Part shown: positions 9,826-18,783 of the stretch, one piece after another
Layout of the letters: every line of letters starts with the position of its first letter
Position numbering within the stretch: position 1 is the first letter of the stretch
Assembly: GCA_030149295.1 (NCBI GenBank)
Contig: JASBRV010000011.1
Span: 78,911-142,910 of the forward strand
DNA from: Bacteriovoracales bacterium
Lineage (GTDB): Bacteria > Bdellovibrionota > Bacteriovoracia > Bacteriovoracales > Bacteriovoracaceae
Length of the DNA: 64,000 nucleotides
Reading direction: 5' to 3'
Position numbers and translations under genes: made by a program
The notes under the pieces: generated by a model
Told to the model about the DNA's origin: nothing
Database searches by the model: none
Seen by the model: the letters and a program-made list of their open reading frames with translations, nothing else

Positions 9826-11364
9826 ATGTTAAATCAACTCAAATTTATCGCCCCTTTGCTTCTCTCAAAGGCCATGAAAAATGACTCTCCTCAAAGGAAG
9901 AAGGTGAATCATTTCCTCATTAAACAAATGGGGGAAAATAAAGGTTTGTGGTTAAAAGTCGGACAACTTCTAAGCATGAACGAAACTTCATGGAAAGAGC
10001 TCGAAGGGTTAAGTGAGGGTGAACACATTGCGGCGCTACCACTAGAGGAAATCCAACCCTATGTAGAAGCCCTCTTTACCCAAGAAAATTTACAATTCAT
10101 TGGAGAGCTCGCTGACCCTGGTATCCCAGCGAGCTTAAGCCAAGTTCATTTATGGCAAATGAAGGAGCCCTCCCAAAAGTGGGCCTTAAAAGTACAACTT
10201 CCAGGGATGAAAGAGGTCATCGAAGATCAACTGAGTTTATTAGGCCTTATGGATAAGGCCAGTGCCTTAAGATCAGAAAAGAAAAATTTTAATACTCATG
10301 AATATCATGAAACTCTCAAACAAAACTTTGAGCAAGAGCTTAATTATCGATGTGAAAGACAAAATATTCAAAACCTGAAAAGGTTGAGTGAACGCTATCC
10401 ATTGGCCAAAATTCCCTCTCTTCATCCAGAGTATCAGGGGGAATCATTTATCACTATGAGTTGGGAAGAAGGAGATTCATGGAGTGATGTTCTCAAAAAT
10501 TATTCCCCAAAAGAGAAGAAGAGTCTTGGGGTACAAATCATCACCCAGTTTCTTTACCAGTATTTTTGCTTAGGACGCTCTCAGGGAGACTTTCATCCAG
10601 GTAACTTTCTTTTCCAAAGAGTTAATGAGGATGTCGCCATAACTTGGTTAGATCTAGGCCAGTGTTTAACTCCTAGCCTGCAACAAAGAAGGTCTCTTTT
10701 TTTAGCAATCACAAACTTTTTAGATTCTTCTTCAGAAGAGAAAATCAACCTCGGCCCCTTTTTTAAAGCTTGGAAATTTAATCTGGAAAAGCTGGCGCCT
10801 ATCGCCGATCGTCTCCCCCTACTCCTAAGTCGCCTATTTTATCCTTTCTTAGTCAATGCACCTTTAAACCTTAAAGATTGGAAGTTAAAGAGTGAAATTG
10901 ATACCATTTTAGGAGACGATAAATGGTGGTTTAGAACAGCGGGAAGTAGCGAACTCTTTATGAGCATCCGCTGTTGGATTGGACTCTTTACCATGCTTGA
11001 GTCTCTCCAAGTTCCCCTCAATTACTATCAAATCTGGCAAGAGGTCTCTTATGAAATTCAAGAATCTTTACCAAAAATTCAGTTACCTCGTGCCCAACTA
11101 TCAAGTGTTTCATTTAATGACCTTGCTAAGAAATTAAATGTCAAAATATATAAAGAAGAAAAGTTGAGTGTAGACTTAAATCTACCCGCACGCGCTATCA
11201 TGGACATTGAAAATTTCATCAAAAAAGACACATTAAATGAAATGAAAAAAAATGGCATCAGCCTCGAAAAGATAGTCCAAGAGCAACTTAAAAATGGTCT
11301 CAAACCTTGCACTATCATTGATTATCATCACTCTCATAAGAGATACCTGGTTACCCTCTCCTAG
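9826..11364 (+). CDS. UbiB/ABC1 (AarF) family atypical kinase
   Basis: Member of the ABC1/ADCK/UbiB protein-kinase-like family, whose bacterial members support quinone synthesis and lipid metabolism. 512 residues. The family KxGQ motif reads KVGQ at 44-47. The Ala-rich nucleotide loop is replaced by PASLSQVH (about 101-108). Lys122 in ALKVQLPG is the likely nucleotide-contacting Lys. QGDFHPGN (253-260) is the catalytic loop with Asp255, and LDLG (275-278) stands for DFG. UbiB proteins often have C-terminal membrane helices; the end here is polar, so membrane anchoring is doubtful. ATG at 9826 lacks a ribosome site. No quinone-biosynthesis genes flank it, so the target is unknown. Confidence 0.85.
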   Translation: MLNQLKFIAPLLLSKAMKNDSPQRKKVNHFLIKQMGENKGLWLKVGQLLSMNETSWKELEGLSEGEHIAALPLEEIQPYVEALFTQENLQFIGELADPGIPASLSQVHLWQMKEPSQKWALKVQLPGMKEVIEDQLSLLGLMDKASALRSEKKNFNTHEYHETLKQNFEQELNYRCERQNIQNLKRLSERYPLAKIPSLHPEYQGESFITMSWEEGDSWSDVLKNYSPKEKKSLGVQIITQFLYQYFCLGRSQGDFHPGNFLFQRVNEDVAITWLDLGQCLTPSLQQRRSLFLAITNFLDSSSEEKINLGPFFKAWKFNLEKLAPIADRLPLLLSRLFYPFLVNAPLNLKDWKLKSEIDTILGDDKWWFRTAGSSELFMSIRCWIGLFTMLESLQVPLNYYQIWQEVSYEIQESLPKIQLPRAQLSSVSFNDLAKKLNVKIYKEEKLSVDLNLPARAIMDIENFIKKDTLNEMKKNGISLEKIVQEQLKNGLKPCTIIDYHHSHKRYLVTLS

Positions 11365-11448
11365 GAAAAACCTTCCGGGCCAAATTGACTCCACTGAGTA
11401 AACCTTTCTGAATTGATAGAGTCCTAAGATCAAGTACTGTCTACTTTT

Positions 11449-11477
11449 TTGACATACTGAACGAGGATTGAAACAAT
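11449..11477 (+). promoter_or_regulatory. Sigma70-type promoter for the crotonase-family gene
   Basis: TTGACA at 11449-11454, a 17-base spacer, then AACAAT at 11472-11477 (four of six -10 bases). Transcription would start near 11484, about 40 bases before the ATG at 11524. Consensus match only. Confidence 0.5.
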
Positions 11478-11523
11478 TTAAAAAAGCAAAGGATTGCTTT
11501 TCAAATTTACCAAGGAAGGTCGC

Positions 11524-12312
11524 ATGAAGTTCAACTACAACACCCTCGATGTAACACTTCAAAAAGAAACACGCTCACTCACTATCTCCCTCAATAGACC
11601 CGAAAGTAAAAATGCCATAAATATAGAAATGCTTTTTGAATTGGAAAGTCTCTTTGGTTGGTTGACCGGTCACCTCGAAGTTAACGCAGTTGTCTTAACA
11701 GGAAATGGGGATACTTTCTGCAGTGGTTTTGATCAGGATGAGCTCAAAATTATGAGTGAAGAGAAGCTAAAGAAATATATTGCTCGCTTTCAAAAAGTTG
11801 TCATGGGCATGCTTTATCTGCCCCAAACTGTAATCTGTGATTTAAAAGACGGCGCCCAAGGAATGGGAGTGGAACTGGCCCTTGGAGCTGATATTAGAGT
11901 GTCACGCTCTACTAGTGAAATTCATTTTAATGCTCTCAATAGAGGTTGGGTTCCTTGTGTAGGAGGAATTGGTCTTCTCAGTATTTGGGTTGGTCAGGCA
12001 GCCGCTAGAGCTTGGACCATGGGAAGCGCCAAAGTCGGTGCTTCAGAACAAAGACAAAAGGCCTTCACCACACAGACCTACTCAACGGGAGAAAGTGCCA
12101 TCGATAGTCTACTAAAAAATATCTCAACTCAGGCACCTGTCGCCAGAATACAAACCAAAAGAAGCTTTCTAGAATCCATTCTTCCGGAACTTCAAAGAAC
12201 CTTTGAATATGAATCTATTTTTTCTTTTGCATCTATGAAAACAGAAGACTGGAAAAAGGCGGAGGATCAGCCTTTTACAACAGCAAGAGAACTGGCAAGA
12301 GAGTTGACCTAA
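11524..12312 (+). CDS. Enoyl-CoA hydratase/isomerase (crotonase) family protein, catalytic Glu not conserved
   Basis: 262 residues with the crotonase fold. NRPESKNAINIEM is the N-terminal signature, TFCSGFDQDEL forms the first half of the oxyanion hole, and GAQGMGVELALGADIRV the second. Where hydratases have FxxPE and a catalytic Glu, this protein reads HFNALNRGWVPCVGG, so the usual acid/base residue is missing. It may catalyse a different CoA reaction or bind without hydratase activity. ATG at 11524 is preferred to an in-frame TTG at 11494 because AAGGAAGG lies just upstream of the ATG. Its TAA overlaps the TAG of the convergent kinase gene. Confidence 0.8.
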   Translation: MKFNYNTLDVTLQKETRSLTISLNRPESKNAINIEMLFELESLFGWLTGHLEVNAVVLTGNGDTFCSGFDQDELKIMSEEKLKKYIARFQKVVMGMLYLPQTVICDLKDGAQGMGVELALGADIRVSRSTSEIHFNALNRGWVPCVGGIGLLSIWVGQAAARAWTMGSAKVGASEQRQKAFTTQTYSTGESAIDSLLKNISTQAPVARIQTKRSFLESILPELQRTFEYESIFSFASMKTEDWKKAEDQPFTTARELARELT

Positions 12313-13157
12313 GAGCTTTCTAAGCAATTGATTAATTTTTTTGCTTGTTGGTAGTAGCTACCACCAAATAAATTCACGTGATTGAAAATATGATAAAGCT
12401 GATAGAGGGGTAGCCGCTCTTTATGCCCCTCAACAAGTGGATACTCTTTTTCATAGGCCATAAATTGCTCACTTGGAAAACCTGCGAAGAGTTTCATCAT
12501 GGCAATTTCCGCTTCTCGATGGCCAAAATAGCAAGCAGGATCGAAAAGCCAAGGATCTCCATTAATATTAAAAGCATGATTACCGCCCCAAAGATCTCCA
12601 TGAATGAGAGAGGTACAACTCTCTTCGACTCTCTCTAGGAGAAGATAATTCTTCTCTTTCACCATTTTTAGGACAGATTCAGAAAAAGAAAATGATCTTT
12701 TTTGGGCCCATTCAAATTGAGGTTTAAGTCGAAAATGCCAAAAAAAATCTGGCCAATGGAAACAGTCGTTTACATTTAACTGGGGGGAAGCACCGATTGT
12801 GTTATCAAATTCCAGCCCCGGTAATCCTCTATGTTTCTGAGAGTTTTTGTGCATTTTAGCCAATTGAGTTCCAAATTTTTTATAGGAATCCTTTTGTGCT
12901 GAATGCTTTTCTTCAAAAGTTAAGATTAGACAATCTTCAAAAACCCCATAGACTTCAGGTGTCTTAAAATAAGGACTTAGGTATTGAAGGCCTTTTGCCT
13001 CCTTTTCAAAATTTTCTCGCCCTTGTCCAGTTTTAAGAAAGTAAGTCCTTCCATCCTCTAACTCAACTTTATAGGCCTTAGAGATAAAGCCACCACTCAC
13101 AGAAGAGGTTTTAATGATTTTCAAATCAAAGAAATTGAACCAAGGAAAATCTCTCAT
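12309..13157 (-). CDS. Fructosamine/ketosamine 3-kinase family protein
   Basis: 282 residues of the fructosamine-3-kinase (FN3K/YniA) branch of aminoglycoside-phosphotransferase-like kinases, which phosphorylate glycated lysines or ribulosamines to trigger deglycation. Landmarks: VSGGFISKAYKVEL for the glycine-rich loop, YFLKTG with the ATP Lys, GLPGLEFDNTIGASPQ, the catalytic loop LIHGDLWGGNH, and LFDPACYFGHREAEIAM, which is highly typical of FN3K. It begins 5 bases after the mevalonate kinase and is the last gene of the mevalonate operon, an unexpected partner. The ribosome site is weak, so translation may be coupled to the gene ahead. Confidence 0.88.
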   Translation of the reverse strand: MRDFPWFNFFDLKIIKTSSVSGGFISKAYKVELEDGRTYFLKTGQGRENFEKEAKGLQYLSPYFKTPEVYGVFEDCLILTFEEKHSAQKDSYKKFGTQLAKMHKNSQKHRGLPGLEFDNTIGASPQLNVNDCFHWPDFFWHFRLKPQFEWAQKRSFSFSESVLKMVKEKNYLLLERVEESCTSLIHGDLWGGNHAFNINGDPWLFDPACYFGHREAEIAMMKLFAGFPSEQFMAYEKEYPLVEGHKERLPLYQLYHIFNHVNLFGGSYYQQAKKLINCLESS

Positions 13158-13162
13158 CGATT

Positions 13163-14065
13163 TTATACTTTAAAGAGTGGCCGAACCTCGAAACTAGGAA
13201 GTTCTTTTGAAAGGGCCTTAAAGTCTCTTGTAAGACCCATAAGAAAGCCTCCTCCTCCAGCACCACAAAGCTTTAAAAGGTATTTCTTATTCTCTAATCC
13301 TTCATTCCAAACATCATGATAGAGTTTAGGAATCATAGGAAGGAATTGATCTTGCTGAAAACGACTCAGGGCTTCGAAATTTTCCCATAAAGATTCATGA
13401 TTATGTTCTAGAAAATCTTCAATGCAACGATTGGTGATGGGTATGAGCTCATTTTGACAAAGAAAGCTAAATTCCTCACTTTTACACTTTTCAAGAAAAA
13501 GATTTACTAAAGGTTCCGTTTTTCGACTCCTTCCAGTATTGAGAAGAAAAAGAACCATAGAAGAATCAGGGTTTTCCACCAGCTCAATTGTTTCAAAACC
13601 CCTTTCTTGAGTTTTTAAAATGGCTTGATCGAGATAACTCACTAAAGGATCAAAACCACTAGAGCTGCCATGAAAATGAGACTCCATCAAAGCAAAATAT
13701 TCCCTCAAAGCAGAGACATTTTTTTCTCCATTTCCATAACGATGATAAAGTGCGGCTACCAAGGCACCGCTACTTCCGACCCCATATCCCTGCGGAATAG
13801 TGCTATCAAAGAAGAGCCCTTGTCCCACATCAAAACTAAAAGAGCTGATATCAAAGGAAAAAGGTAATCCCCCTTCTTGGCCATCTAACTTTTGTAAATA
13901 CTTCGCAAGAGCATTTAGCTCTGGATCACGATAGCTTTTATGATCCCTAGCAAAGGCCAAACGTCCTTCAAAAAGGTGATAAGGCATGGCAAGAGCATTA
14001 CTTTGTTGGATAACAGAATATTCACCAAAGAGAAGAACTTTAGAGGCGACTGACTGTCCGCTCAT
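13163..14065 (-). CDS. Mevalonate kinase (GHMP family)
   Basis: 300-residue GHMP kinase that probably phosphorylates mevalonate. It has an N-terminal KVLLFGEYSVI strand, the ATP loop PQGYGVGSSGA at 91-101, GSSSGFDPLVSYLD with the catalytic Asp, and C-terminal KLCGAGGGGF. The length and motifs match mevalonate kinase better than homoserine or galactose kinases, and position in a mevalonate operon supports this. Which of the two GHMP kinases here does the first phosphorylation and which the second is inferred. ATG at 14065 overlaps the mvaD stop as ATGA. Confidence 0.8.
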   Translation of the reverse strand: MSGQSVASKVLLFGEYSVIQQSNALAMPYHLFEGRLAFARDHKSYRDPELNALAKYLQKLDGQEGGLPFSFDISSFSFDVGQGLFFDSTIPQGYGVGSSGALVAALYHRYGNGEKNVSALREYFALMESHFHGSSSGFDPLVSYLDQAILKTQERGFETIELVENPDSSMVLFLLNTGRSRKTEPLVNLFLEKCKSEEFSFLCQNELIPITNRCIEDFLEHNHESLWENFEALSRFQQDQFLPMIPKLYHDVWNEGLENKKYLLKLCGAGGGGFLMGLTRDFKALSKELPSFEVRPLFKV

Positions 14066-15135
14066 GAAGGAACCATCCTCTTGGGACCTAGACCCACCTT
14101 ATCATCGATGAGAGTGCCACCTATTTCTCTTTGACACTTTTGAATGAAATCAAAGCATGGACCTCTCTCTTCTTCAGGATAGAGAATATGAAGATTTGGG
14201 CCTGCATCCAAGGTAAAATAAAGAGCATGACCTGTTTGCACCCGAAACTCTCGAATTTTATGAATTAAAGTAATGGTGTCAGGCTCCATAAGAAGATAAC
14301 CAGGACGAGAGGCCATCATCATTGCATGAAGAGTTAGAGCTTCCTCCTCTACAAGTGAGCCCAAATGATTCCACTGCCCCTCTTTTAACCATTGAAGCGC
14401 GTAGCTCCAGTTTTCTAAAGCGTGATTAAAGCGCGCTTTGGCATAAGGGTTGTTATCCATAAGACCATGGCCTGCACGGGAAGAAACCTTTTTTTCCTTA
14501 GAGCTCACAACGAAAATGGTGTCGTGCATGCTTTGAAACAGAGGATGGATCTCAACTGGTGTGGCAGAATCATTATGAAAACTCTGATCGTCTGGCAATT
14601 GATAATTTCCTGGTGCTTTGCCAAAGCCCCAAGACGCTGCATAAGGAAAGAGCGAGCGGCAAGCACTCCCACTTCCTAGCCGTGCGTAAAAACTAGCTCT
14701 AGAATAAAATTTATTAGTAAAAGAATCGCTATGATCATTGAGAAGGCTATCAAGTTCCACTAGGCAACAGCTCAAAGCGGCCATAGAACTGGCACTTGAA
14801 GCAATACCTGCACTATGAGGGAAGGAGTTTGAAGTTTCCAATTGAAAACTCACCTCTTTTAACCAAGGAAGATAGCTAGATACATGATCAAAGAATTTTT
14901 CAATCTTCGGAACAAAACTAGGCATCTTTTGTCCCTCAAAAAAGAGCTCAATCCATTTTTCTTTTTTAGGAAAAACAGTAATTTTAGCCTTTGTTTTAGC
15001 TTCAGTTAAGGTGAGACTGACTGAAGGATTGGCAGGAACTTGAATACCCGGAAGTTTGCCCCAGTATTTTACGAGGGCAATATTTGAAGGGGCTTCCCAG
15101 CTAGCACTCTGGTCATAAAGCTTTTGATAATCCAT
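14062..15135 (-). CDS. mvaD: Diphosphomevalonate decarboxylase
   Basis: Converts mevalonate 5-diphosphate to isopentenyl diphosphate with ATP. 357 residues; the hallmark NIALVKYWGK is at 18-27, followed by the ATP loop SAGIASSASSMAAL and the SGSACRSLF motif (enzyme-specific Ser/Arg region). FTLDAGPN near the end carries the conserved Asp of GHMP decarboxylases. A TTG lies one codon upstream, but ATG at 15135 overlaps the upstream TGA as TGATG and is the better start. It is preceded and followed by GHMP kinases. Confidence 0.93.
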   Translation of the reverse strand: MDYQKLYDQSASWEAPSNIALVKYWGKLPGIQVPANPSVSLTLTEAKTKAKITVFPKKEKWIELFFEGQKMPSFVPKIEKFFDHVSSYLPWLKEVSFQLETSNSFPHSAGIASSASSMAALSCCLVELDSLLNDHSDSFTNKFYSRASFYARLGSGSACRSLFPYAASWGFGKAPGNYQLPDDQSFHNDSATPVEIHPLFQSMHDTIFVVSSKEKKVSSRAGHGLMDNNPYAKARFNHALENWSYALQWLKEGQWNHLGSLVEEEALTLHAMMMASRPGYLLMEPDTITLIHKIREFRVQTGHALYFTLDAGPNLHILYPEEERGPCFDFIQKCQREIGGTLIDDKVGLGPKRMVPS

Positions 15136-16187
15136 CAATGCACAAGGTCGCTTTGTTTTTCAAGGGGTAGAGTTTGAGGTGTTTTCAGAATCAACTCAGA
15201 AAAAGGAATGATGATATCAAGTCCCTTTGCCTCGAAATATTCGCGTAATTCTTGAGGAGAACCCTTACAAGTAGCAATGATGAAGTCCCCTCCCCATGCT
15301 CCTAAAGATTTCACCTCTCCTTTAAAGTCTTTAAACTTCTCTTCTTTCACACTAGGAAGACCTAACTGTACAGAGAGAAGCTGCTCATGAGAGCGTAGAA
15401 GATGCTCAAACTCATTTAAGTCACTTGCTTCAAGCATTTCTCGACTGAGTGCTGATACCTCACGCACAACATCTCGTGGAAAAGGCTGTTTACTTTTAAA
15501 GTAATCAATCGCCTCGCGGCTATCTTTCTTTTTTCCTAGGTACACAAAGTAAAGATCTTCATGAAAGGAAGGATAAAAAGAAACGGGGCCATACTTTGGC
15601 CCATTTTTATCCAACTCGTAAGTGATAGGTCCATCGCTACCAGCGCAGGCAATATCATAACCACTACCACCGTGAGTGTTAAAGAGGAGTTCGAAGGGAC
15701 TGATATAAGCCCATTGAGCGATATTATAAATAAGGGTAGAAGAACTTCCTAGCCCCCAATCAAGCGGAAAGCCTAAGCGTGTTTCGACATAAACATCCTG
15801 CTCTTCTCTAAGAAAGTGCTTATTTTGAACCCTTGCCTGACGCAACACCTTTTGTAAGAAAAGGACTTCTTCACTAGGGTTTTCATCCATAATATTGAAA
15901 TGCCAAAATTCAAAATGGGCCTCAAGCCAAAGATTCCCATTCACATCAAAAGATTTCCAAGTAAGTTTGGGATCAAAGCTTTGTGAGTATCGAATTCCCA
16001 TAGACTGACCAACAGTTGTCGGTAAGGCAATGCCGGTAGCACCATCTAAAACAAAATACTCTCCCGTAAGCAAAAGTTTTCCATGACCATAATAGAACTG
16101 GTCAAACTTCTCTGCGGGACTTGGTTTGCTTTCTTCTTTCGTTATCATATAGGCTTTATCAAAACCTTCTACTTTTGTTCCACTCAC
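15135..16187 (-). CDS. GYDIA-type GHMP kinase, probable phosphomevalonate kinase
   Basis: 350 residues. The N-terminal region reads GKLLLTGEYFVLDGA, the ATP loop is PLDWGLGSSST, and GGSGYDIACAG contains the GYDIA motif that names a kinase subfamily I know from Bacteroidetes mevalonate gene sets. A C-terminal LGAWGGDFIIA takes the place of the usual GAGGGG strand. In this operon the remaining unfilled step is phosphorylation of phosphomevalonate, so that role is inferred. The start is GTG at 16187 with GGAG nine bases upstream, overlapping the reductase stop by one base. About 28 residues precede the first conserved strand, so a later ATG (codon 14) is possible. Confidence 0.75.
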   Translation of the reverse strand: MSGTKVEGFDKAYMITKEESKPSPAEKFDQFYYGHGKLLLTGEYFVLDGATGIALPTTVGQSMGIRYSQSFDPKLTWKSFDVNGNLWLEAHFEFWHFNIMDENPSEEVLFLQKVLRQARVQNKHFLREEQDVYVETRLGFPLDWGLGSSSTLIYNIAQWAYISPFELLFNTHGGSGYDIACAGSDGPITYELDKNGPKYGPVSFYPSFHEDLYFVYLGKKKDSREAIDYFKSKQPFPRDVVREVSALSREMLEASDLNEFEHLLRSHEQLLSVQLGLPSVKEEKFKDFKGEVKSLGAWGGDFIIATCKGSPQELREYFEAKGLDIIIPFSELILKTPQTLPLEKQSDLVH

Positions 16188-17584
16188 TATTGGTAGCTCC
16201 GAAGATTTTTTACAAATTCACTGACAGCACTAAAAGAAATGACTTCATCTTCAAAATGGATACGTGCTTTTTCTCTTTCTTCTTCATTCGTTTCCAAATG
16301 ATTTAAAATATTCATAAGGTGCATTTTCATATGACCCTTTTGAATACCGGTTGTTGTTAAAGAGCGTACGGCAGCAAAGTTTTGTGCCAGTCCAGTAACA
16401 GCTACAATGGCCATAAGCTCCTTAGCACTCGGATTACCAAGAAGCTCTAAGCTCATTTTTGCCAGAGGATGAAGTGCAGTCAAACCACCAACAGTTCCCA
16501 GTGAGAGAGGGATTTCTATTTCAAAATGAAAGTGACCATTTTCTACACGACAGTGGGTAAGACTTTTATATTCGCCCGATCTTGCTGCATAGGTATGAGC
16601 ACAAGCTTCTACCGCACGAAAGTCATTGCCTGTCGCTAAAATGACAGAATCAATCCCATTCATTATGCCCTTATTATGAGTTGTCGCTCGGTTCACATCC
16701 ATTTCGGCAATACGAACACTCTTAGAAAACTTTTTAGCAAAATGTTCAGGAGACATGCCAAGGCTCTTATCGGCAAGCTGCTCAACAGGGCAATCGACCC
16801 AGGCCTTCACCAAACACTCAGGAGTGTAATTAGACAAAATGGCCATGATGACTTCAAAGTCCTCTTCTCTCTCCATTTTGAGGTCTTTGGCGACGAGAAT
16901 ATTGAGTTCTTTTCCTAGGGCCTCAAGAACAGAATTGATGAAGTTAGCCCCCATCGCATCGCATGTTTCAAACTCTGCCCATAATTGGAAATATCCCTCT
17001 TCTTTATGGGTTAAATCCTTAAGGCTTAAACTTGTGAGACCACCACCACGCTCCTCCATATTGGAAGTGAGAGGAGCGACGACTTTAAAGAGATGGGATT
17101 TATATTGATTAAAAAGCTTTTTAAGCTCTTTGGGCTCTCCTGAAAAATGAAGGTGAACCTGACCCACTTTCTTAGTGGAAAGGATTTCAGCTTTAAAGCC
17201 CCCACGTTCCATCCAAAATTTAGCAGCTTTCGAAGCAGCCGCAACGACGCTAGACTCTTCAATCACCATGGGAACACAATAATTCTCGCCATTAATGACA
17301 ATATTGGGAGCCACTCCAAAGGGAAGAACAAAATTGGATAATGTATTTTCTGAAAATTCATCTAGCGTTTTTTGAAGTTTTTCATTCTTATGCCAAAAAG
17401 ACTTTAGCAACTCTTTTTGATCACTTTCCTGCTCTAAAAACTTGGAGAGAATGAGGTCAATTTTTTCTTCTTTAGAAAGTTTAGAAAAACCTCTCATGAC
17501 AGATTCATCACGACTGGTAGGTTCCTTTGAACCAGGGCTTTCTAGGACTTGAGTCATTTCTTTTGCTTCCTTCTTACCACCCAT
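16187..17584 (-). CDS. mvaA: Hydroxymethylglutaryl-CoA reductase, class II type
   Basis: Reduces HMG-CoA to mevalonate, the committed step. About 465 residues. By pattern with the Pseudomonas mevalonii enzyme, the catalytic Glu lies in VIEESSVVAAA (about 109), Lys in THNKGIMNG (about 305), Asp in GNDFRAVEA (about 321) and His in QKGHMKMH (about 418); the spacings agree within a few residues. GTVGGLTALHP and the lack of a membrane domain indicate a soluble class II enzyme. ATG at 17584 is chosen because AGGA is eight bases upstream; the TTG at 17590 is only two bases from that site. Cofactor preference (NADH or NADPH) cannot be read by eye. Confidence 0.93.
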   Translation of the reverse strand: MGGKKEAKEMTQVLESPGSKEPTSRDESVMRGFSKLSKEEKIDLILSKFLEQESDQKELLKSFWHKNEKLQKTLDEFSENTLSNFVLPFGVAPNIVINGENYCVPMVIEESSVVAAASKAAKFWMERGGFKAEILSTKKVGQVHLHFSGEPKELKKLFNQYKSHLFKVVAPLTSNMEERGGGLTSLSLKDLTHKEEGYFQLWAEFETCDAMGANFINSVLEALGKELNILVAKDLKMEREEDFEVIMAILSNYTPECLVKAWVDCPVEQLADKSLGMSPEHFAKKFSKSVRIAEMDVNRATTHNKGIMNGIDSVILATGNDFRAVEACAHTYAARSGEYKSLTHCRVENGHFHFEIEIPLSLGTVGGLTALHPLAKMSLELLGNPSAKELMAIVAVTGLAQNFAAVRSLTTTGIQKGHMKMHLMNILNHLETNEEEREKARIHFEDEVISFSAVSEFVKNLRSYQ

Positions 17585-17594
17585 AGACAAAATC

Positions 17595-18641
17595 CTATTG
17601 TTTCAGTTGCTTTGCCTTCAGGAAGTAAGTGGCCATGGTGAGTCCCTCTAATTCTCTTTGAACATACCTATCCAACTCTTCGTAGCTAACGGCCGCTGCT
17701 TTCAAAAATGGCTTTGCCATTCCATAAAGCGAAGCGGCTTTTAAGTTCTCTCGAAGGTAGTGCCCTTGTAAGAAGGAGCGTATGCCACCAGAGATAATAA
17801 AGGTGGTCTCAACTAAGCCTCTGTCTTCAATTATTTTATTGACGTTAGTTACCATTTCAGAGGCACTATGGCCAACAAAGCAAAGCTCCTGCGACTTATC
17901 TAAACATTTGTTATCATTAAGTTCTTTGGGTCTTTTCCCCTCTAAAACACTAAAGTTAGTGCCTCCAAAAGCCGCAAATTCAACAAGAGGCACTTTGAGG
18001 TCGATGAGGGCCCGAAGGCTCTCCGGTCCCATTCCTTGCCCCACTTCTTTAACACCTAAAGTCAAATTTTTGGGCAATACCTCTTGAATGTTCTTAATCA
18101 ATTCTAAGGGAGAGCGCTGCCAACGATCACCTTCCGGTTGATACCATTCTTGAAGAGGATTGATATGAAGAAAGAGGCCATCGACTTTGAGTTTTTCGAG
18201 GATATGCAAAACTCGCTCGAGGCGGTCTTTGTGCCATTGCTCTTCTAACTGGGCAATGCCAAAATTGGCATAGAGCACGCCCTCTTCGCCAATAAGACCT
18301 CTAAGGTCAAAATCTGAAAAATATTCATCACTATCTAAAAGAGGTCGGCAAGATCCTAGACCCATTCCAAGGCCGTATTTTCCTGCAACTTTGGCGAGAT
18401 TCTTATTAATAGGGCCCGCCTCGCCTGTTCCTCCCGTCATAGAGCTAATCCACAAGGGAGCTTTGACAACTTTATTGGCAATTTTAATCTCTGGAAGATC
18501 AATGGCCATTTTTGGAAAGCCTGAAAGCAAGGGTTCATAATCAAAGTACCTCACCATCTCTGTAACGTTAGTCTGTGCGACCTCTGCCATAGAGAGATGG
18601 TGGGATTTTCTTTGCGGGCTGTCTTTATTGCTTTCAGTCAT
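17595..18641 (-). CDS. fni: Isopentenyl-diphosphate delta-isomerase, type 2 (FMN)
   Basis: Interconverts isopentenyl and dimethylallyl diphosphate using FMN and NADPH. 348 residues. Typical features: RKSHHL near the N terminus, APLWISSMTGG for FMN binding, LGSCR, LHINPLQEWYQPEGDR with substrate and metal ligands, VKEVGQGM, FAAFGGTNFS, and the C-terminal ISGGIRSFLQG glycine loop. It is the first gene of the six-gene operon. AAAGGA lies five bases before ATG. The 142-base leader upstream carries an 8-bp inverted repeat. Confidence 0.93.
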   Translation of the reverse strand: MTESNKDSPQRKSHHLSMAEVAQTNVTEMVRYFDYEPLLSGFPKMAIDLPEIKIANKVVKAPLWISSMTGGTGEAGPINKNLAKVAGKYGLGMGLGSCRPLLDSDEYFSDFDLRGLIGEEGVLYANFGIAQLEEQWHKDRLERVLHILEKLKVDGLFLHINPLQEWYQPEGDRWQRSPLELIKNIQEVLPKNLTLGVKEVGQGMGPESLRALIDLKVPLVEFAAFGGTNFSVLEGKRPKELNDNKCLDKSQELCFVGHSASEMVTNVNKIIEDRGLVETTFIISGGIRSFLQGHYLRENLKAASLYGMAKPFLKAAAVSYEELDRYVQRELEGLTMATYFLKAKQLKQ

Positions 18642-18674
18642 AAAGATCCTTTAACCATTTGTATCATTTTTAAA

Positions 18675-18722
18675 ATGCCCTCAATGCTTAAACTATGAGA
18701 CAAGGGTCTGAAAAGAGGGCAT
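18675..18722. promoter_or_regulatory. 8-bp inverted repeat upstream of the mevalonate operon
   Basis: ATGCCCTC (18675-18682) and GAGGGCAT (18715-18722) are perfect inverted copies 32 bases apart. On the minus strand the second arm is followed by TTTT. The element lies between the stop of the 18784 gene and the fni start, so it could be a weak terminator or an operator. The sequence does not decide. Confidence 0.35.
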
Positions 18723-18783
18723 GGTAAGGAATTGCCTAATATATGACCAAAGAGTCCATAAAATCTCTTACGCTCTCACTAAA

